Position numbers and translations under genes: made by a program. A stretch of DNA of 64,000 bases from Motacilla alba alba. Taxonomy: Eukaryota > Chordata > Aves > Passeriformes > Motacillidae. The notes under the pieces were generated by a model. It was given only the letters and a program-made list of their open reading frames with translations. It did no database searches and was not told the DNA's origin. The stretch covers positions 58,341,666 to 58,405,665 of the forward strand of contig NC_052018.1 of NCBI RefSeq assembly GCF_015832195.1, in the 5' to 3' direction. This document shows, in pieces, positions 36,401 through 51,400 of the stretch (position 1 is the first letter of the stretch; every line of letters starts with the position of its first letter).

Positions 36401-39400
36401 AAAGGTTTGATAGTCCAGGACTCCAGCCTTGAATACAAAAGGAAGTTTAATTAAACTTCGGCTTCAGAGCCTCCTTATTGACATTACACTCCTGTTTACC
36501 TCACTATAGATTTGCAAGTTGAATTGGCTAGGAGCAATTGTAACTGCTGCTTTGCTTGCAGACTGTAGAATTAGTTGGATGTTTTTAGGTTAGAAGAGGA
36601 TTTTTGATCATAGCAAAGGGAACATTTCAGCAAAGTGCATAAATGACTCCTTACCTTGAAATGGATAATATTTTCTAACTTTCTTTTATGAAAGAAACTC
36701 CTCTGTTTGATTTATTGCCAGCAGAGAGAACTAGTAATTTCTTATTGCAATTTTAAATTAAAAACCTTTTTTTTGTTTTTTTTCCTCACAGTACAGTGAT
36801 ACGATAAAAACATCCCAGACACTGCTAGATTTCTTGAGTAAATCCTCTTTTCTCTCAAACAGAAGCTGCTACCTTTGTGGCTTTTTTATCCAAATAGTTT
36901 CCTATCAAATACATTCTTGCACTCCTTTTTTCCTCTTGACACAAGCAATTTGGCAACATCTACCAAACAGGCTTTGACACAAATGATAGGCGTCAGTCTG
37001 GTCACTGACATTAATAGGGATGGCAAAAAATCAGTTCTACACGATATTCAGAATATCTCATTTCTTTTACTGTTGAAGAAATAGTTGGGAAGAGTGGTTG
37101 TCTTCAGGGGAGCAGTGGCTGTGGAGGCAGCTGTTAGCACTACTGTTGTGTTCTGAAAACGTGGCCACCCTGGCATTCCAGACAGATGTTTTCCTGCATG
37201 AGGTTTGCTATCCTTATCCCAGCATTTGGACCTTCTTACAAGGTCTCTTTGCTGGACTTGAGCATATTTTCTACTCTCAGCTTTGGCTTCCAGGAAAAGC
37301 TGTCTAACAGGTAACACTACCCTCTTTTCCCAGGCAGATTTAGCTAATTTATGTGTTTTCAGGAGCCACAGGATGATCACATTTGAGGACTGTAAACACT
37401 GTCTGCATACCTGAAGTGCAGCCTGTTGCTTGCGGAGAGCCTGTTCCAGGGTTGACAGATTCTGGCTCAGAGACAGATGATCAGACTGTATGGCTGCTGC
37501 TGCTGAAGCCTCCACCTGGCTTTTCAGCTCCTCCCCCAGTTCTTGGAGAACAACCAGAGACTCCTGTGCTGTTTTCAAATCTGTGAGTACATCCTGTTGC
37601 AACACATTGAATAAGAATGTAAACAATTAACCTGGCACTCTGGTGGTATCATCATCCCCTGATTTAAAGGAAGAATGAAGTGATTGAACTGAGGCACTGT
37701 AAGGAAAACTTTAATTTAGTACTGCATTTCAATATCAAACTTTCCAGTTACATTCTGTATGACTTAAAGAATAATAAAAAAAAAAAGATATGTTAAGAAC
37801 CTGTACAGAAAGGAACAGAAAAAAGACAGTGCTCAACTACCTTTAAGCAAGCCTGAGTTGTTGATGAGGCAATAGCTGTTGAAAGAAACCTTTTGAATTA
37901 CTGACATGATGGTCCTAAGCAGTGGCAGCCATCAGATGTAGGCCTTCCTTTTCTTCCTGCTATGATTTACTAGGAGGACTGAAAAATTAAATTTTGTAAA
38001 GGACCTAACATAATTGTTATAGAATGGGACACCAGGAAATAAATTATTTGAACCAAACAATTTGAATTTGCAGTCCATGGTGCATGATTATGGAAGAAAA
38101 TGCTCCAAAAGATCATGAACATGTTTATTTTTTAAACGCTAACATTTTTTCTCACTGCATTTGTTTTGCTTACATTGAGACAATTAATATTTTATTTTTT
38201 TGGTCAATGACACTTAACATTAACTTAAGCTCAAAAGAACCAAAATGTAAGCACAGAGAGAATATAAAGTATTCTGCTGCCTTGAGATGCAATCTAGAAA
38301 AAGGAAGAATCTCAAGGGTTCAGAGAGAATGGTGTCTTTCCATAAGGAAGAATAAAGACATCTCCATCTTTCTGAAAATGTGAACAGTCTTGATTGGTGG
38401 GAATATAGTCAAAGGATTTTGAGTTTCTTTCTATAATAACGAACTTATATCTCTGTAAGTTCCTTATAATAGAAAGAAACTCAAAATCCTTTGACTATAT
38501 TGGTAGAGACACTTTCCCAAGCATGAATACCTTCATTAAGATGGACCTTAAGACTGAATCAAATGATGTAATTTATCCACCTTCTCCAGACAGAAGACTT
38601 TAGATACAAGCTTCTGAGACAACATTACAACAACTAATGAAGGGATTAAATTTAGAGACACTCATGACATTTGGGTAGCAGACATACAGCTCTCTTCTAT
38701 GCCTAGGCAGCATCAGTAAAATGAAATATATAATATACAAGATTCCAAAACACCAACTACAGGGTTTAGCAATGGCGAGCCTCTTGAGATATTTTTTTTA
38801 GCCCACAGAGCTGAGAAAAGCTGCAAAGCTTAACTGAACATACATTGCAATCCCGAATCCAAGCAGTGACTTCATCATCAGCGATGTCTTTGCTGGTTGC
38901 AGTCTTCAGGAGTTCACTGGACTGCTCTTCTCGCTGGTGGACTGTGGAAGAGCACTGCTGGTAGCAGTCCTTGTACCTCTGCCACAGCTGGAGCAGGGCC
39001 CTGCTGGCACGCAGCCGCTCTGCAACCTCCTGCAGGAGGTTGTTCCACCTGGGGAGGAGACTGTGTGAGTGATCCAAGCCTGGGAATCCACAATAACAAT
39101 CTGTGTCCCTCTTTCTGCTATTTCCCATGGTCTCTGGACTTTAAAAAAAAATTGTAATAATAAAGATCCAGACATTTGGTGAAAATAATACCAAACCAAG
39201 GAATTTCTGTTTCAATACCAAACCAGGCTGTTCTGAGCTGTCACAATGCATGTGATGTGTGCTACATCTTGGATGCTGTTTATTAATGCTGGTGGTCAGA
39301 GCTGCAGCACACTTTTTGTAGTGAACTTCCTGCTATTTCCACTTAGTATCCTCAGCATCACAAAGCATCCATGACCAACCACGCATTGCCAATAGCAGAT

Positions 39401-42400
39401 TCCTGGAAGGGCCTAAGAGGACCAGAACAGCTATAAACAAGACACTATTTCTTCTGCCATTTTCTCCCTTACTCTGACGCAGTATTTAGTCATAAAGCTC
39501 TGCGTAACTCACTTGTAAAATACTCCCAGACATAATAAAAGTCTTTATATTTCTATTATCCAATTAAACTTCTAATCTCCCTTTGAATTCTTTCCTATCA
39601 TAACTTCCAAGTGAATTTTTTTCTCTAATAGCAACCAGGAACACATGCTTTCTCAAATGTACTCATAGTTACCAAACTGCCTAGTTGTTTGCTTACCAAA
39701 GAAAATCACAGTATTTCTCAATTATTATTATATGATGAAAAGCAAAGGTTTTGGAGCAAAAATTCTGCCAGCCATCAAGGAAACTGTTAAATTCAATGGT
39801 ATCTTAATAATCCCTCCTCCCACTTCCAGTTTCTAGGACAGGACTGAACACAGATTAAAATAAATTCGGTGTGATTCTGCTTTCAAAAAAATTCCCAGCT
39901 TTCCACCAAACTATCTTTTTTCTTCTGGAACCTCCCTTCCTGTATCTGAGTAAACCCTTTTACTAGTTCTTGCCTGAATTCAAAGCTGGGGAAGATATAT
40001 TGCCAAGGTAGTGGTGAGGGGCTTAGATATTCCTGTCTATGATGCCCTTCCTACAACTAGGAATTATGACCAGCAAATGAGAATTTTACTTCAGTCCTTG
40101 GCAAAAGGAATAATCCTGCCTGTTCCAATAAACCCCTCATGACCCCCAGAACTTAAAATAATAAAATACAAGGAAAACAGGGATAATGGAAAACTGGATA
40201 ATGGATAAATACAGAACTGCTACTGAAATGAAATTTTAACATAAAGACATTTCTACCTCATATTCACTTCTTTCAAAGTGCTGGTAAGTGTTTCAGTTAC
40301 TGGTGGGTGACATTGTTTCAACAACTCATTGGTCACAGAACCGAATTTCTGTAAGCTATTCTCTTGTTTTTCCAATTCATCTTGTAGGCTCTAAAGTAGA
40401 ATAATAATGAAACAAAACAAAACCATGAGTTAATAAAATTCCATAATGTAGAAGCATTTTAAAATAGTATGCATCAATTGCATTAGCTTATGAACAAAAA
40501 CTTGATTTCATGTGTTTCATATAAATAAGTTGTTTAATATAAATATGCTCTAATATGTTTTTGGTTTTTTTTTTTTACAATGGTAAATTACTTGATCATG
40601 TGAGTGTCTCAGCTCCTGGAACATTATTTTCTTTGATCATCAATCTATTGCAAGGTTGGTGGGGGGCTAAAAATGTGGTCTCAACATGCACCTGTAGCTC
40701 TGAAGCCTGATGAAGTAGCACGAGAAACTTTAGTTTTTATGGCCATTAGCATGATTTAAAAACTTGTAACTATTTGATGGTATGGCTCAAAATTACAAAG
40801 AACATCAAAAATCTGAAAACTACTATCCCAAATTAATTTTTCTCCAAAAGGAAACATGCAGTGTCTGCATGTTCTCTTAATGTCATGTGATTTTAATGTG
40901 CCAGTATGTCTTCAACTTATAAGCCAAAACCTAGTTATCTGCATCCATGTAATTTCAGACAAAATTAACTCTTTTCACCTGAAGTTTATCAACTTGGACT
41001 TTCACAGCTTCCAGAGAACCAGTAAGAAGATAGAAACGGGACAAGGAGTATCTGGCTTCTGTCAGGTAACTGTTCAGTTCTTCATAAGCCACTTTGTAAA
41101 TGCTCCACTGATCAAGAACGGATTGCAACAATATCTTCAGCTGGCTAACCTTAGAGGAGGGAGGAATACACACAAAAGTACATTAAAAGCATTCAAGCTA
41201 TGTGGGATTTGTTTAAATTATTTTCTTCCTTTGGATCTCACATGCTTCTTGCCCTAAATGCCTAATCTTAAACCTATTGGATAATGAAAATTTTGTACAA
41301 CCATCATTTTGGCTGACACTGGGAACAGCATAAAGTTCTACTTCATTTTATAAAGGTTGGATGGAGGGGACTGTAAAGATGTCAAAATTCATTTTACTTT
41401 GGTCCAAAGCAGGATCAAGGGAAATTTCTTGAGACTACACATATCCCTAAGGCAGGGAAATCAGCCTGTGGGAATCAGCAGAGAGGCTAGCCCTAACACA
41501 CTGCATTCATTCTGAGAAGGCAGACAGATGTCATCAAACTTTGAATGCTGATCTCTTCCTTTTTCTGTGAGACCTGTGGGATTGAAAATTGAAGATATCT
41601 TGGTACCTTTACACTAAATATCAGGAAGCATCTAAAAAGCTTCACTTACAATGACTAAAAGCATTGTTGAAACAAGAAATATTACACCCATTTTATGTGG
41701 CATGCGTGCACACAAACTTGGGGATTGATGGCTAGAGAGAAAGAAAGAGGGACACGATTCAGAATCTCTTCCCCTACAACACAGAAGAAATCCACTAGCT
41801 GCAACTGTTAATTCTCCCTCTCCTCCATGCCTTATTCCTAAAGGTAAAATTTTCCCCTTTCGAATTCTTTTACCATGTGATCCAAATTGGCCCAGGAATG
41901 GTTAATTTCTCGCAGTGTATTCATAACAGCAGAAGAGACTTCTTCTTTCTTGTTCTGTACCAAAGAAAGACCACTCTTTTCTACGTTTTCTACTTCTTTT
42001 TCCTTTGTTCTTATTGATTCTTCTAATTCCTAAAATGAAAAAAAAAAAAAAAAGAAGAAAAAAGAAACCTGAGTATTTTTGCTTCTTTAATTGGCTAAAT
42101 AATACCTTGGTATACAAAGGATGCCCATGAGCTCCTTAGTTTAAAAAACAGGAGACATGCTGGCATTTTTTGACTTTTTATTCTCAAGGCATTCACAACT
42201 CATCAGCAATTACATTGAATATTTTATGTTCCCTTTAAAGTCTAGCAGTTTGTCATTGATTTAAATAGAAGCACGTCCCGTACGTAAAACTTCTGTATAA
42301 TTTTCTGCTCTCTTGTAAGAATAGAAAACTCCTTAAAAATAGCCACTTCTAGCTAGGAAACTGGGAAACTTCCCAGCTGGGAAAGCTGGGAAACTTCATG

Positions 42401-45400
42401 GCATGGTGCAGGCAGGTCGATGAAAGTCCTGCAGTGCTCTGACTCATCTGGAAGCCCTGGGGTCTCAAGCAGCACAAACACTGAGTCTGAGCAGAGAGGG
42501 ACAGTAGGGCTTGCAGGTTTCAGGCCAGCACAGATTTGTGTTTACCTGTCAGTATGATAAGGAAAGCAGACTGTGAGGTGACAGCCAACCTTGTGTTACC
42601 CATCATTTACACCATGTGATCTCAGGTTATTTTGTAATTTTCTGCAAGCCTCCCCTCACTGAGAGAAACAGATCAACAGAGAAAGAAAAGAATACAACAG
42701 AACTCTGGTCAACCTGAAACCCCACATCTTTCAATAAATTTCACTCCCTGTGAATCCCAAAACACAACAATTGAACCATTGCCATATGAGACTTTACACT
42801 GTAGGTAGTTGGGAAAGTCTTTGGAGTAAACAGAATTTATCCCTGCATAAATACGACACACTCTCTTTTATGTACATATTTGTGAGAGCAATTTTTTGTG
42901 GCACTATTTTTTCTCAGCCTTTATTCTCCTGTATTATTTCACCTTCCCTCAAACATCTAGCCAAGACCTTGTTCCAGGGCACTGCCAGAGTAATATATCA
43001 ATTTTTAACCAGCTGACAACAGCACTTCAAAGTTGAACATAGTAAATTTGACTTTCAAAAAAAGTGGATTTTTGTACTGAAAAAAGTAATTTAACTTTAC
43101 ACAAGGTTGCTCCAAAATTCAGAATAGGCAAAAGTTTCAAACACCAAGACCAGCAAATATTTCTGGTTCTCTTGGAAAAGTGCCTTTTAATTCATCATTT
43201 AAACCTCATAACTGAATTATTGATGCATTATTTTGACAGGAAAAAATGTTTAACTTCACTTATTAATATGACGCTAAGCAGCGACTAACATTGGTTAATA
43301 AATAAACTCCAGCTTTTGTACTAGTTGAACCGGATATCTGGGAGTGCCTGTCACAGTTATTTCTTAAACAATTTGTTTCTCTGCTGATCAAAGTCTTGCC
43401 ATTCATAACTAACTCCCCAAATGTATTTGCTAACCTCCCTGACCAAAAGGAACCAAAAAGGTGATAAATCAGATTCAGCTTTGAACTCCAGCCAAGCACA
43501 GACTGCTGATTATGTCAGGCTATGTTATATTACCCTTGCTTCAGTTGTATGGGCTTATTGTGCTAAAACCATAAAGATACCAGAATTAAAACGAAGCACT
43601 TCAGACAGACTGAAAACTCAGGTCAGCAATTTCAGAAAAAACTTTGACCCCTGACATATCTGGCCTAACCACCCTATTTGCTTTTACAGAAACAAAGATG
43701 GGTTTAATGTACTGGTGAATATATAGCAAATTCTTTCATACAGTTCATTTGAATTTACAGCTGCTCTCTTTGTGAAGAGATGAATGCTAGCTTATATTTG
43801 TCCCATTAATTAAATTCATGCAGGAGAGATACATAAATATAATCACACTTCCTCAATCCCTTTTATGGGGATGAGAACACCAAGATTTTGTGCATTCAGT
43901 TGGCCTGACAGTTTTAATTCAATCTGGCATGAAGTTTATTACACGGTATCTGGTAGGACAAAATTATTTTGAACAAAAATTATGTGAGGCCTGATACTGT
44001 GTGGAGGCCTTGTCTATAAATTCAGAAGTATCTGTTCTGCCTATACACCTGTAAGCTTTAACTCTGGCCTGACAGCTCCAGAGGTAAGCTTCTTACTATT
44101 TAAATATGTGCTGCTCTGAAAAAGGTGTTCAGAGAAAACTGTGATACCCTGTGATACCCTATACAGCTACAACACTGCTGTGTCATCCTTGTGTGAATTC
44201 CATGTGAAAAATCGTGGTGGTTTTGAACTTATGTGCATTATGTATAGCTGCATTTTGCCTCATGTCATCTTTGCACATCATAATCATGACCCTATATCCT
44301 TTTCTGGATAGCTAAATATTTGAAAAAAAAAAAAACCAACAAAAAAACAATTCCCAACTTTCTGAATGAAAGCATAAAACTTCCTTGGGTTCTAGAATTT
44401 TTCTCTGAATAGTCAGGTGGAACATATGAGATGGAAAAAGAATGGAAAAAAGTGGGATGTGGAGGAAAGATAGTGAAAAGGCAGAAAAACCCCATAAGAC
44501 TGGCTAAACAGATATGACATCATATTCCTTTGACAGTCTTCTAGTTCAGTATGCCTGGCATGCTTTGAAATGTCCAGTGTTAAAAAGATGACTTTAGCTG
44601 GTCTTAAGCAACTTTGAGACATTACAGCTCCTTCCTCCTCTTTTATTGCTGGCACCTTAGGAATGAAATCTCTCCTTTACTGAAGTCAGGAAGAGTTGAG
44701 TCACCGACTTCACCAATATGAAGATTTCACATGGATTTATCAAGTGTGGTTTCAAACTCTTGGAAAGAGAACACTACTATTTATAAGTAGACATTACCTG
44801 ACAGTCTTTCAAAGCATTCTGCACTGAAGCCTGGTCTCCAATTTTTTGTTGCTGCTTCAGCTTCTTCTCTTGGGTTTCAAACCAAGTTTTTAGGCACTGC
44901 ACATTATTTTCATATTCTGCCCAGGATTCCTGCAGACTTTCCAAGAGCTGAATCTGCAAAGAAAAATGAGTATATACTTTCTCATACAATTATCTTTATT
45001 GTTGGGTCAATTATATAAATCATTGAAGACCAATGCAAAGTAGTGCCTTCTTGGAATTCAGTGCTTTCAGAATTTAAAAACAGTATATACACTCAAATTT
45101 AAATATATCTAGTATTTTTTACAGAATTAATAATAACCCTGGCTTCATTCAGCTTGGGGAAAAGAGGGCAAAGGAATCATCTCACTGTGCTGTCCATTCC
45201 TTATAGGGAGGCATGGGGAAAGTAGAGGCAGACTATTCTGGGAGATATTGAATAAAAGGAGAAGAGCTAACAGTCACAAGTCATAACATGGGAAATCCTG
45301 ATTGGGAACAAGACAAAAACTTGTCCGCCACCAGAGTGGTTAAGCGTGAATCACCTACCCAGAAGAGTTTGTGGAATCTATCCTTGGAAATTTTCAAGAT

Positions 45401-48400
45401 TCAGATAACCAAGTTCCCTCTGAGCTAACTGTAAAATTAGCTCTGTTTGAGCAGGAGATTGCTCAGGACCCAGATGACCTGAAGAGGCTTCTAACCGTTA
45501 TTATCTTATTGTTCTACACATTTTGGAAGTTCACTCCAGAGCAGTTAGGCTTTTTTCTTTACCTTTTCTGTTATCAGGCCTTGCAGGATCTGCCAACGTC
45601 TGTTCATTGCTCCGAGCTGTTCTGCAAAATCAGTTTTGTCACTGCGTTTACTTTCAACATCCTGACTGCTGATTTGTAGCACTGATTGGTTCACGAAGTC
45701 GACAGTCAGCTGTTTGCAATTTAAATCTATCTTGAAACCCTAGGAAAAAAAAAAAAAACCCAGAATACCAGAATAAACAAAGCCGCACATAAGAACCACA
45801 ATTTCTCACCTTCCTGCAAAAGAGAGGAAAAATGTTCAACAGCTACATCTTTATCACAATTCAACTAGAAGGGCTTTTTAGCAATTGGCCAGGAATTAGA
45901 AAACAAGTCCCTCCCACTGTAAGAAAAGAGTAGATTCAGCACCACTTGAAGCTCGATAGGCACAAGTTTATGGGACCTGATGAGATGCATCCAGGGTCCT
46001 GAGGGAGCTGACTGCTGCTGTTGCCAAGCCACTTTCCATCACATTTGAAAATCATGGTGGTCAGGCAAATACCCAATGACTGGAATTGCTCCCGTCTTTA
46101 CAAAGGGAAGAAAGGAAGATCTGGGGAACTACAGGCTGGTTACCCTCACTTCTGTGTCTGGGAAGATCATGGAACAGATGCTCATGGAAGCAATGTTAAG
46201 TAAGGCACATACAAGCCAAGGACATGATCCAAGACAGCCAGAACAGCTTTACTAAAGGCAGATTGCACCTGACAATCCAGCTGCCTTCTATGGAATGACT
46301 GCACAAGAGAAGACTGACTGATGCCATTTACCTAGAATTCTGTAAGGCTTTTGACACAGTCCCCAATGACATCCTTATCTCCAAATTAGAGAGACATAGG
46401 TTTGAAGGGTGGACTGTTTTGTGGACAGGGATTTGGCTGGATAGATACAGCCAGAGGGCTTTGGTCAATGGCTCTGTGTGCAGGTGGAAACCACTGATGA
46501 GGGAAGTCCCTCAAGGCTCTACTTTGGGACCAGTGCTCTTTAATACCTTTATCAATGATTCAGTGAGATCAGATGTATCCTCAGCAAGTCTGCAGAGGAC
46601 ATGAAGCTGAGCAGCACAGAAAACTTGAGAACTAGGCCCATGAGAACCTCATGAAGTTCAACAAGTCCAAGTGGAAGGTGCTGCACCTGGGCTGGGGAGA
46701 TGAACTCATTGAGAGCAGCCCTGCAGAGAGGGATCTGGGAGTTCTCATGGATAAAAAGCTGGACATATGCCAACAGGGTGCACTCGTAGCCCAGAAGGCC
46801 AACTGCATTGTGGGCTGCTTCAAAAGAGGAGCGGCCAGTCCGAGGGAGGTGATTCTGCTCCTTTGCTCTGCTCTTGCAAGACCCTGCTTGGAGTATTACA
46901 TTCACTCTGGCAGATATAATAAGGTCTAATAATGTGCATATTGCTTTGGATTTTCCTAGGGATTAAGGTAAGCATATTAAAAATTATATTCCTGCCATAA
47001 GAAAAGAGCAGAGTAAAAGTAATTTTGGCTTCTTTTCCACAGTACCAAATATTTCGCAGTTCTAACTTGCATACAATTCCAACCACTCTCGGAATTGTAT
47101 GTTACAAAGTTGGTGATTTTTTTTCTCTAATTCACTTGTATTTTACATATTTCTACATATTTAATGGTGATAATAATGGAGATAATTCAAAAGGAAAATT
47201 AATAATATTTCCACCCAGTACCTTGTACTTCTGGACATAACCCTGAATTGCTTTCTGTCCTACTACATTTTTTATATTTTCTTCATCCTGCTGAATTACG
47301 TTTTCCATCAGCGAAATCCAGCTCATAACTTCAGTGATGGCATGGCGAGAAGGAATTTTGTCCATCTGGAGCTGTTGAGATAACAGAATTAGAGCTCATG
47401 TTGTGAAGAAAATGGATAAGAATTCTTTGCTTTGCATTAACACAGTTTCAGTAGTCAATAGAGTACTGCTTGCTTGCATTTAATTACTCAAGAATATGTT
47501 CTATGGCATTTTTAAGTGGACATATATATTTTGCATTACAAGACAATTCAGAGAACTACAGAATGACATTGTCTTGTTTACTATCCCAGATTCAATTAAG
47601 ATTTGTGACCCTACCTCTCTCCCCGTAAATTACAAAGTTATTATTAACTCTGAGAGCATCATAAGTTATAAACTAAAGCAACAGCTTACACTGATAGCAG
47701 CTATATATTTAGGCAACTTTCAACCAGTATAATTCTCTAAGTTCAGTATTATAGCATTAAAACCCCAAAACTACACAACCAAAAGCATCCTGGCCTACAC
47801 ATACTAGCAAAAATCAATAATGTTTTTAGATTTATTTTGTCTTCCACAGACTTGAACCTAACCTATTCAATTTGAACAAAACCACTACCCAAACCTGACA
47901 GGGAACAAGGATGTGAAATCCCTTCTTCCAGAAAGCATAACAACATGTTGAAAAAACCCTCACCTGTTCTTTAGTTAAAATTTAACAAATATAACTATGA
48001 AAGTCTGAAAGTAATACTGATGGGTATTAGACAGGCAGGATTTGAAACTAAGTGTCAGCTTTCCCACAATAAAACAGGAATAACTTTTTTTCTTACCTTT
48101 CCTCACATGGACAAACTCAGAAAGGAAGCAACTAGTCAGTACCAACTGTACAGTCTTAGTTTTCTGGAATATCAAAAGCCATCTCTGGCTTTCTCACCTG
48201 GTGCAACTTCTCTTGTACTGTTGGGATTTGTGTGAGAAGCTCTGTCCACTGGGTTTCAATGTGGGACAATCCTGCACGCAAGGCAGCAGTATCTACTTTC
48301 TTAAGCCTGAGGAGTTGGTTCCCAGTACTCAGGACAGAAGATTTCTGTGATGATTTAGTATCCACTTCTTTTGAAAACTCCTGTAAGCAGAACCATTTTT

Positions 48401-51400
48401 TGTGTAAATAATTAAGTACTTTTTAATTTTACTTAGTGTTTTAGAACACCAAAAAGCTAAGAATATCCTCCTTTCCCTTTAAAATATGTACTTTCTATTA
48501 GCATTCACCAGCTACACTTCAGAGTAAGTTAGAACAAAAATTGTTTTCATTCCTAAAGCCATTTTCTGTTCTCAGAATCCTCAAGATTTACAATCCTTGC
48601 ATACAGCAAAGAACTGCCTAATGTGCATACACACCAGTTGAAGAATAGCTTACCTACATCCTCATCAATGGTAAGAAGAAGTATAACCATTTGATTAATC
48701 AACTGTTTAATTACAATTGGAGAGAAATAGGTGTCCCAGTTCATGAACAACTTACCAAAAAGGAGTTCAGGTGGTCTCGGACTGTTTCTAGTTCCTGAGG
48801 AACAGTTAAAGACTGCTGGCTCCAAAACTCAAGTCGCTCCTTTGCAGATTGCAGCCACTGTGTCAATTCATTTGATTCACTCTGATACCTGGCAAGATAT
48901 TTAAAGAAGACTGAAACAGTCATCGCCACTTCTTGCTTCCAACTGAGCAGGCTTTCCTCTATGTGTTAGAGAAAGATACTGAATGCCAGATTTGAAATTT
49001 TAGTTTTATTGAATTTCAGAAAAACATAATTTAATTTTACAGACAGGCATGGTACCAGGAAGCTCCTATTTTAACCACTATGCTCACAATTTCTAATAGC
49101 CCCTGAGTTTTGCCTTTAGAAAAAAGTTTAATGAAGGACAGTAAATAGGTCCCAAACACCTTTGGATAGGCAGTAACCCCATCCAATACACATAAACAGA
49201 CTTTTCATTTCCATTAGAAGGCTCACTCTTCCTAAATCTTTACAAAAATGTATCTCAGAGCAGAAATTAATTATTTTTTTCAGAAACCATCTCCATATCA
49301 TTTCACATGCCAAGCATGTGATACTTGGCACATGAGATACCAGAATATGAGTGTACATACATTAGCCAGGGATTCATAGACAAAGCTTTTATACCAACTA
49401 GATAATTAATTCCTAAAGTAGCATATGAACATTAGTAAGGTACCAAAAGCTCCCTTCCATATATGCAGTGACACAGACAAGAACCCAGAAGTTGCAATGC
49501 ATCCACTAAAACATGCAGAGGCAACTCACATTACCCAGCGAAGCACGCAACATTTCTTATACACCTGTACGCACATGGGGCTTCTGAATTAATCATCTAA
49601 GTAAGCATTTTCAGATTTCCTTGCACGAGCTTTTATCTGCTACATCTTTTATTACAAATGAGAGAATACGTTCTGTGGAACAGGAGAGCAAGTCAAACTA
49701 TGACATACATCTCAAAGTGCTTTCTTTTAAAAGTGAAATCAAATATGTCTGGGTCCACAATGGCTTTGACTGAAAAGCACAGGTGAAGAACTTTGTATTT
49801 ACCATTACATCAGCATTACCTTGTCCAGTGTTTTAGTATTGTCTCCAGCCTGTGAAGCTCCTTGGTGACTTTGCTGGTGTTACTTAACCAGCGTTCTCCT
49901 AGTTGGTTCAGCTGACCTTCAAGTTCTGAGCAGCTAACAGAAAAAAGAAGCCTCTTCCCATCATCTAGCACTTGGTATAACTTAGGCTGGTATTCAGTCA
50001 GATTGGATCTCAGATGCTGTAATGACAGAGAAGATGGTTAGATAACCGCAGGTCTCTGCTACCACACTTTCTCAACATTTAGTTTCCTTTTACTGCAATT
50101 TGTTGCACATGCAATGTCACCACAGAACATCAATTTTTTTCTCTGCTCCAGCTCTAGATCTCCCCAAGAACCATCATGCAGGTAATCTGCTCAAAAGCTG
50201 GACAAGTTGCCACAAACCCAATCATGTCAGTATGTCTAATGGTTCCTCCTTATGATGAACTCCTTCTTTGTGTCGATCTTCTAAACTTGAAAAAAATCTT
50301 TGTGGGGCAAGACCATTTTTGATAGAAATTGATTAAAATACCAGAACTTTACCACCTGCTGAAAACCTACCATCTACTGCAACAAATGTTAGTATGTCCA
50401 ATATAAATAATTATAAATAATTATAAATTATTATAAATTTTTATAAATTATTAACAATGGTTCCCTCTTCAGCCCTTCCAATGCCTATCTTCAGCTCTCT
50501 GGATATCTCACTCTTTTAATGATTTACCCTCCTGCTCTTCATGGCTACAAAACAGAAGATCGCCCCATCCATCCAAACCCCTGAACACAGAGACCAATTT
50601 TTATTGCACAAGAAAGCAAAAAAGATAATGAAAAAGGAAAGTTGTTAATACTATTACCCAAAATGAGACAGATTAAATTTAAATGGTGACTTGTGGATGG
50701 CTAAAGAATTTGTACATGTGGGCAAATATACCTGTTAAATGCCACTATCATTACCCAAATAGTATGGATTTTAAAAACATCTGTACATTGGTATAAGTTT
50801 GAGTGTAAAATGTACACGCATTCCCATTTTTCAGTTCTGATGAAAGTAATCTGAATATAAAAGGTACAAAATGACCAATCTTATAGTGACTACATGAACT
50901 TTCTATCGCTCTCATTTCCTCTTTCACAAAATAGTTTTTAATAGATTAAAAAAATTATCTTTATATATTTGTGAGTCTGTGTATTTGCACATAACATATA
51001 TACAAAAGAAATCCTAGACAGAGGCTTTAAAAATTCTAAGATAATAATAAATTTATTATGATGGATTTTAAAGCTAAATGTGGCCAATTAATAAAATCTA
51101 TGACATAACAGACTACAAGAATCTAGATTTGAACAACTTAGAAGAAAAGAAGAAAACTAATTCAGGGTCAGGACAAACACAAACAATGCCTAGCATCAAA
51201 CAAAACCAAAACAACTACACAACAGATTGCTGAAATTGTCCTCATATCATATGAAAAGCAGAAAGCTGTCTGGTAAAATAACCAAAAAGATAACAACACA
51301 AAGTCAATTTTCAAGAAAAATTTGACAGACATTTTTCTGTAAAACAAAAAAGCAAATGAAAAAACCCTAACTAAAATGTCGAGTATAAGGAGACAAAAAC

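Noticed and set aside
46651..46929. Plus-strand open frame with reverse-transcriptase-like residues as a host gene
   Set aside because: It is the decayed C-terminal part of a CR1 LINE, flanked by frameshifted CR1 sequence.
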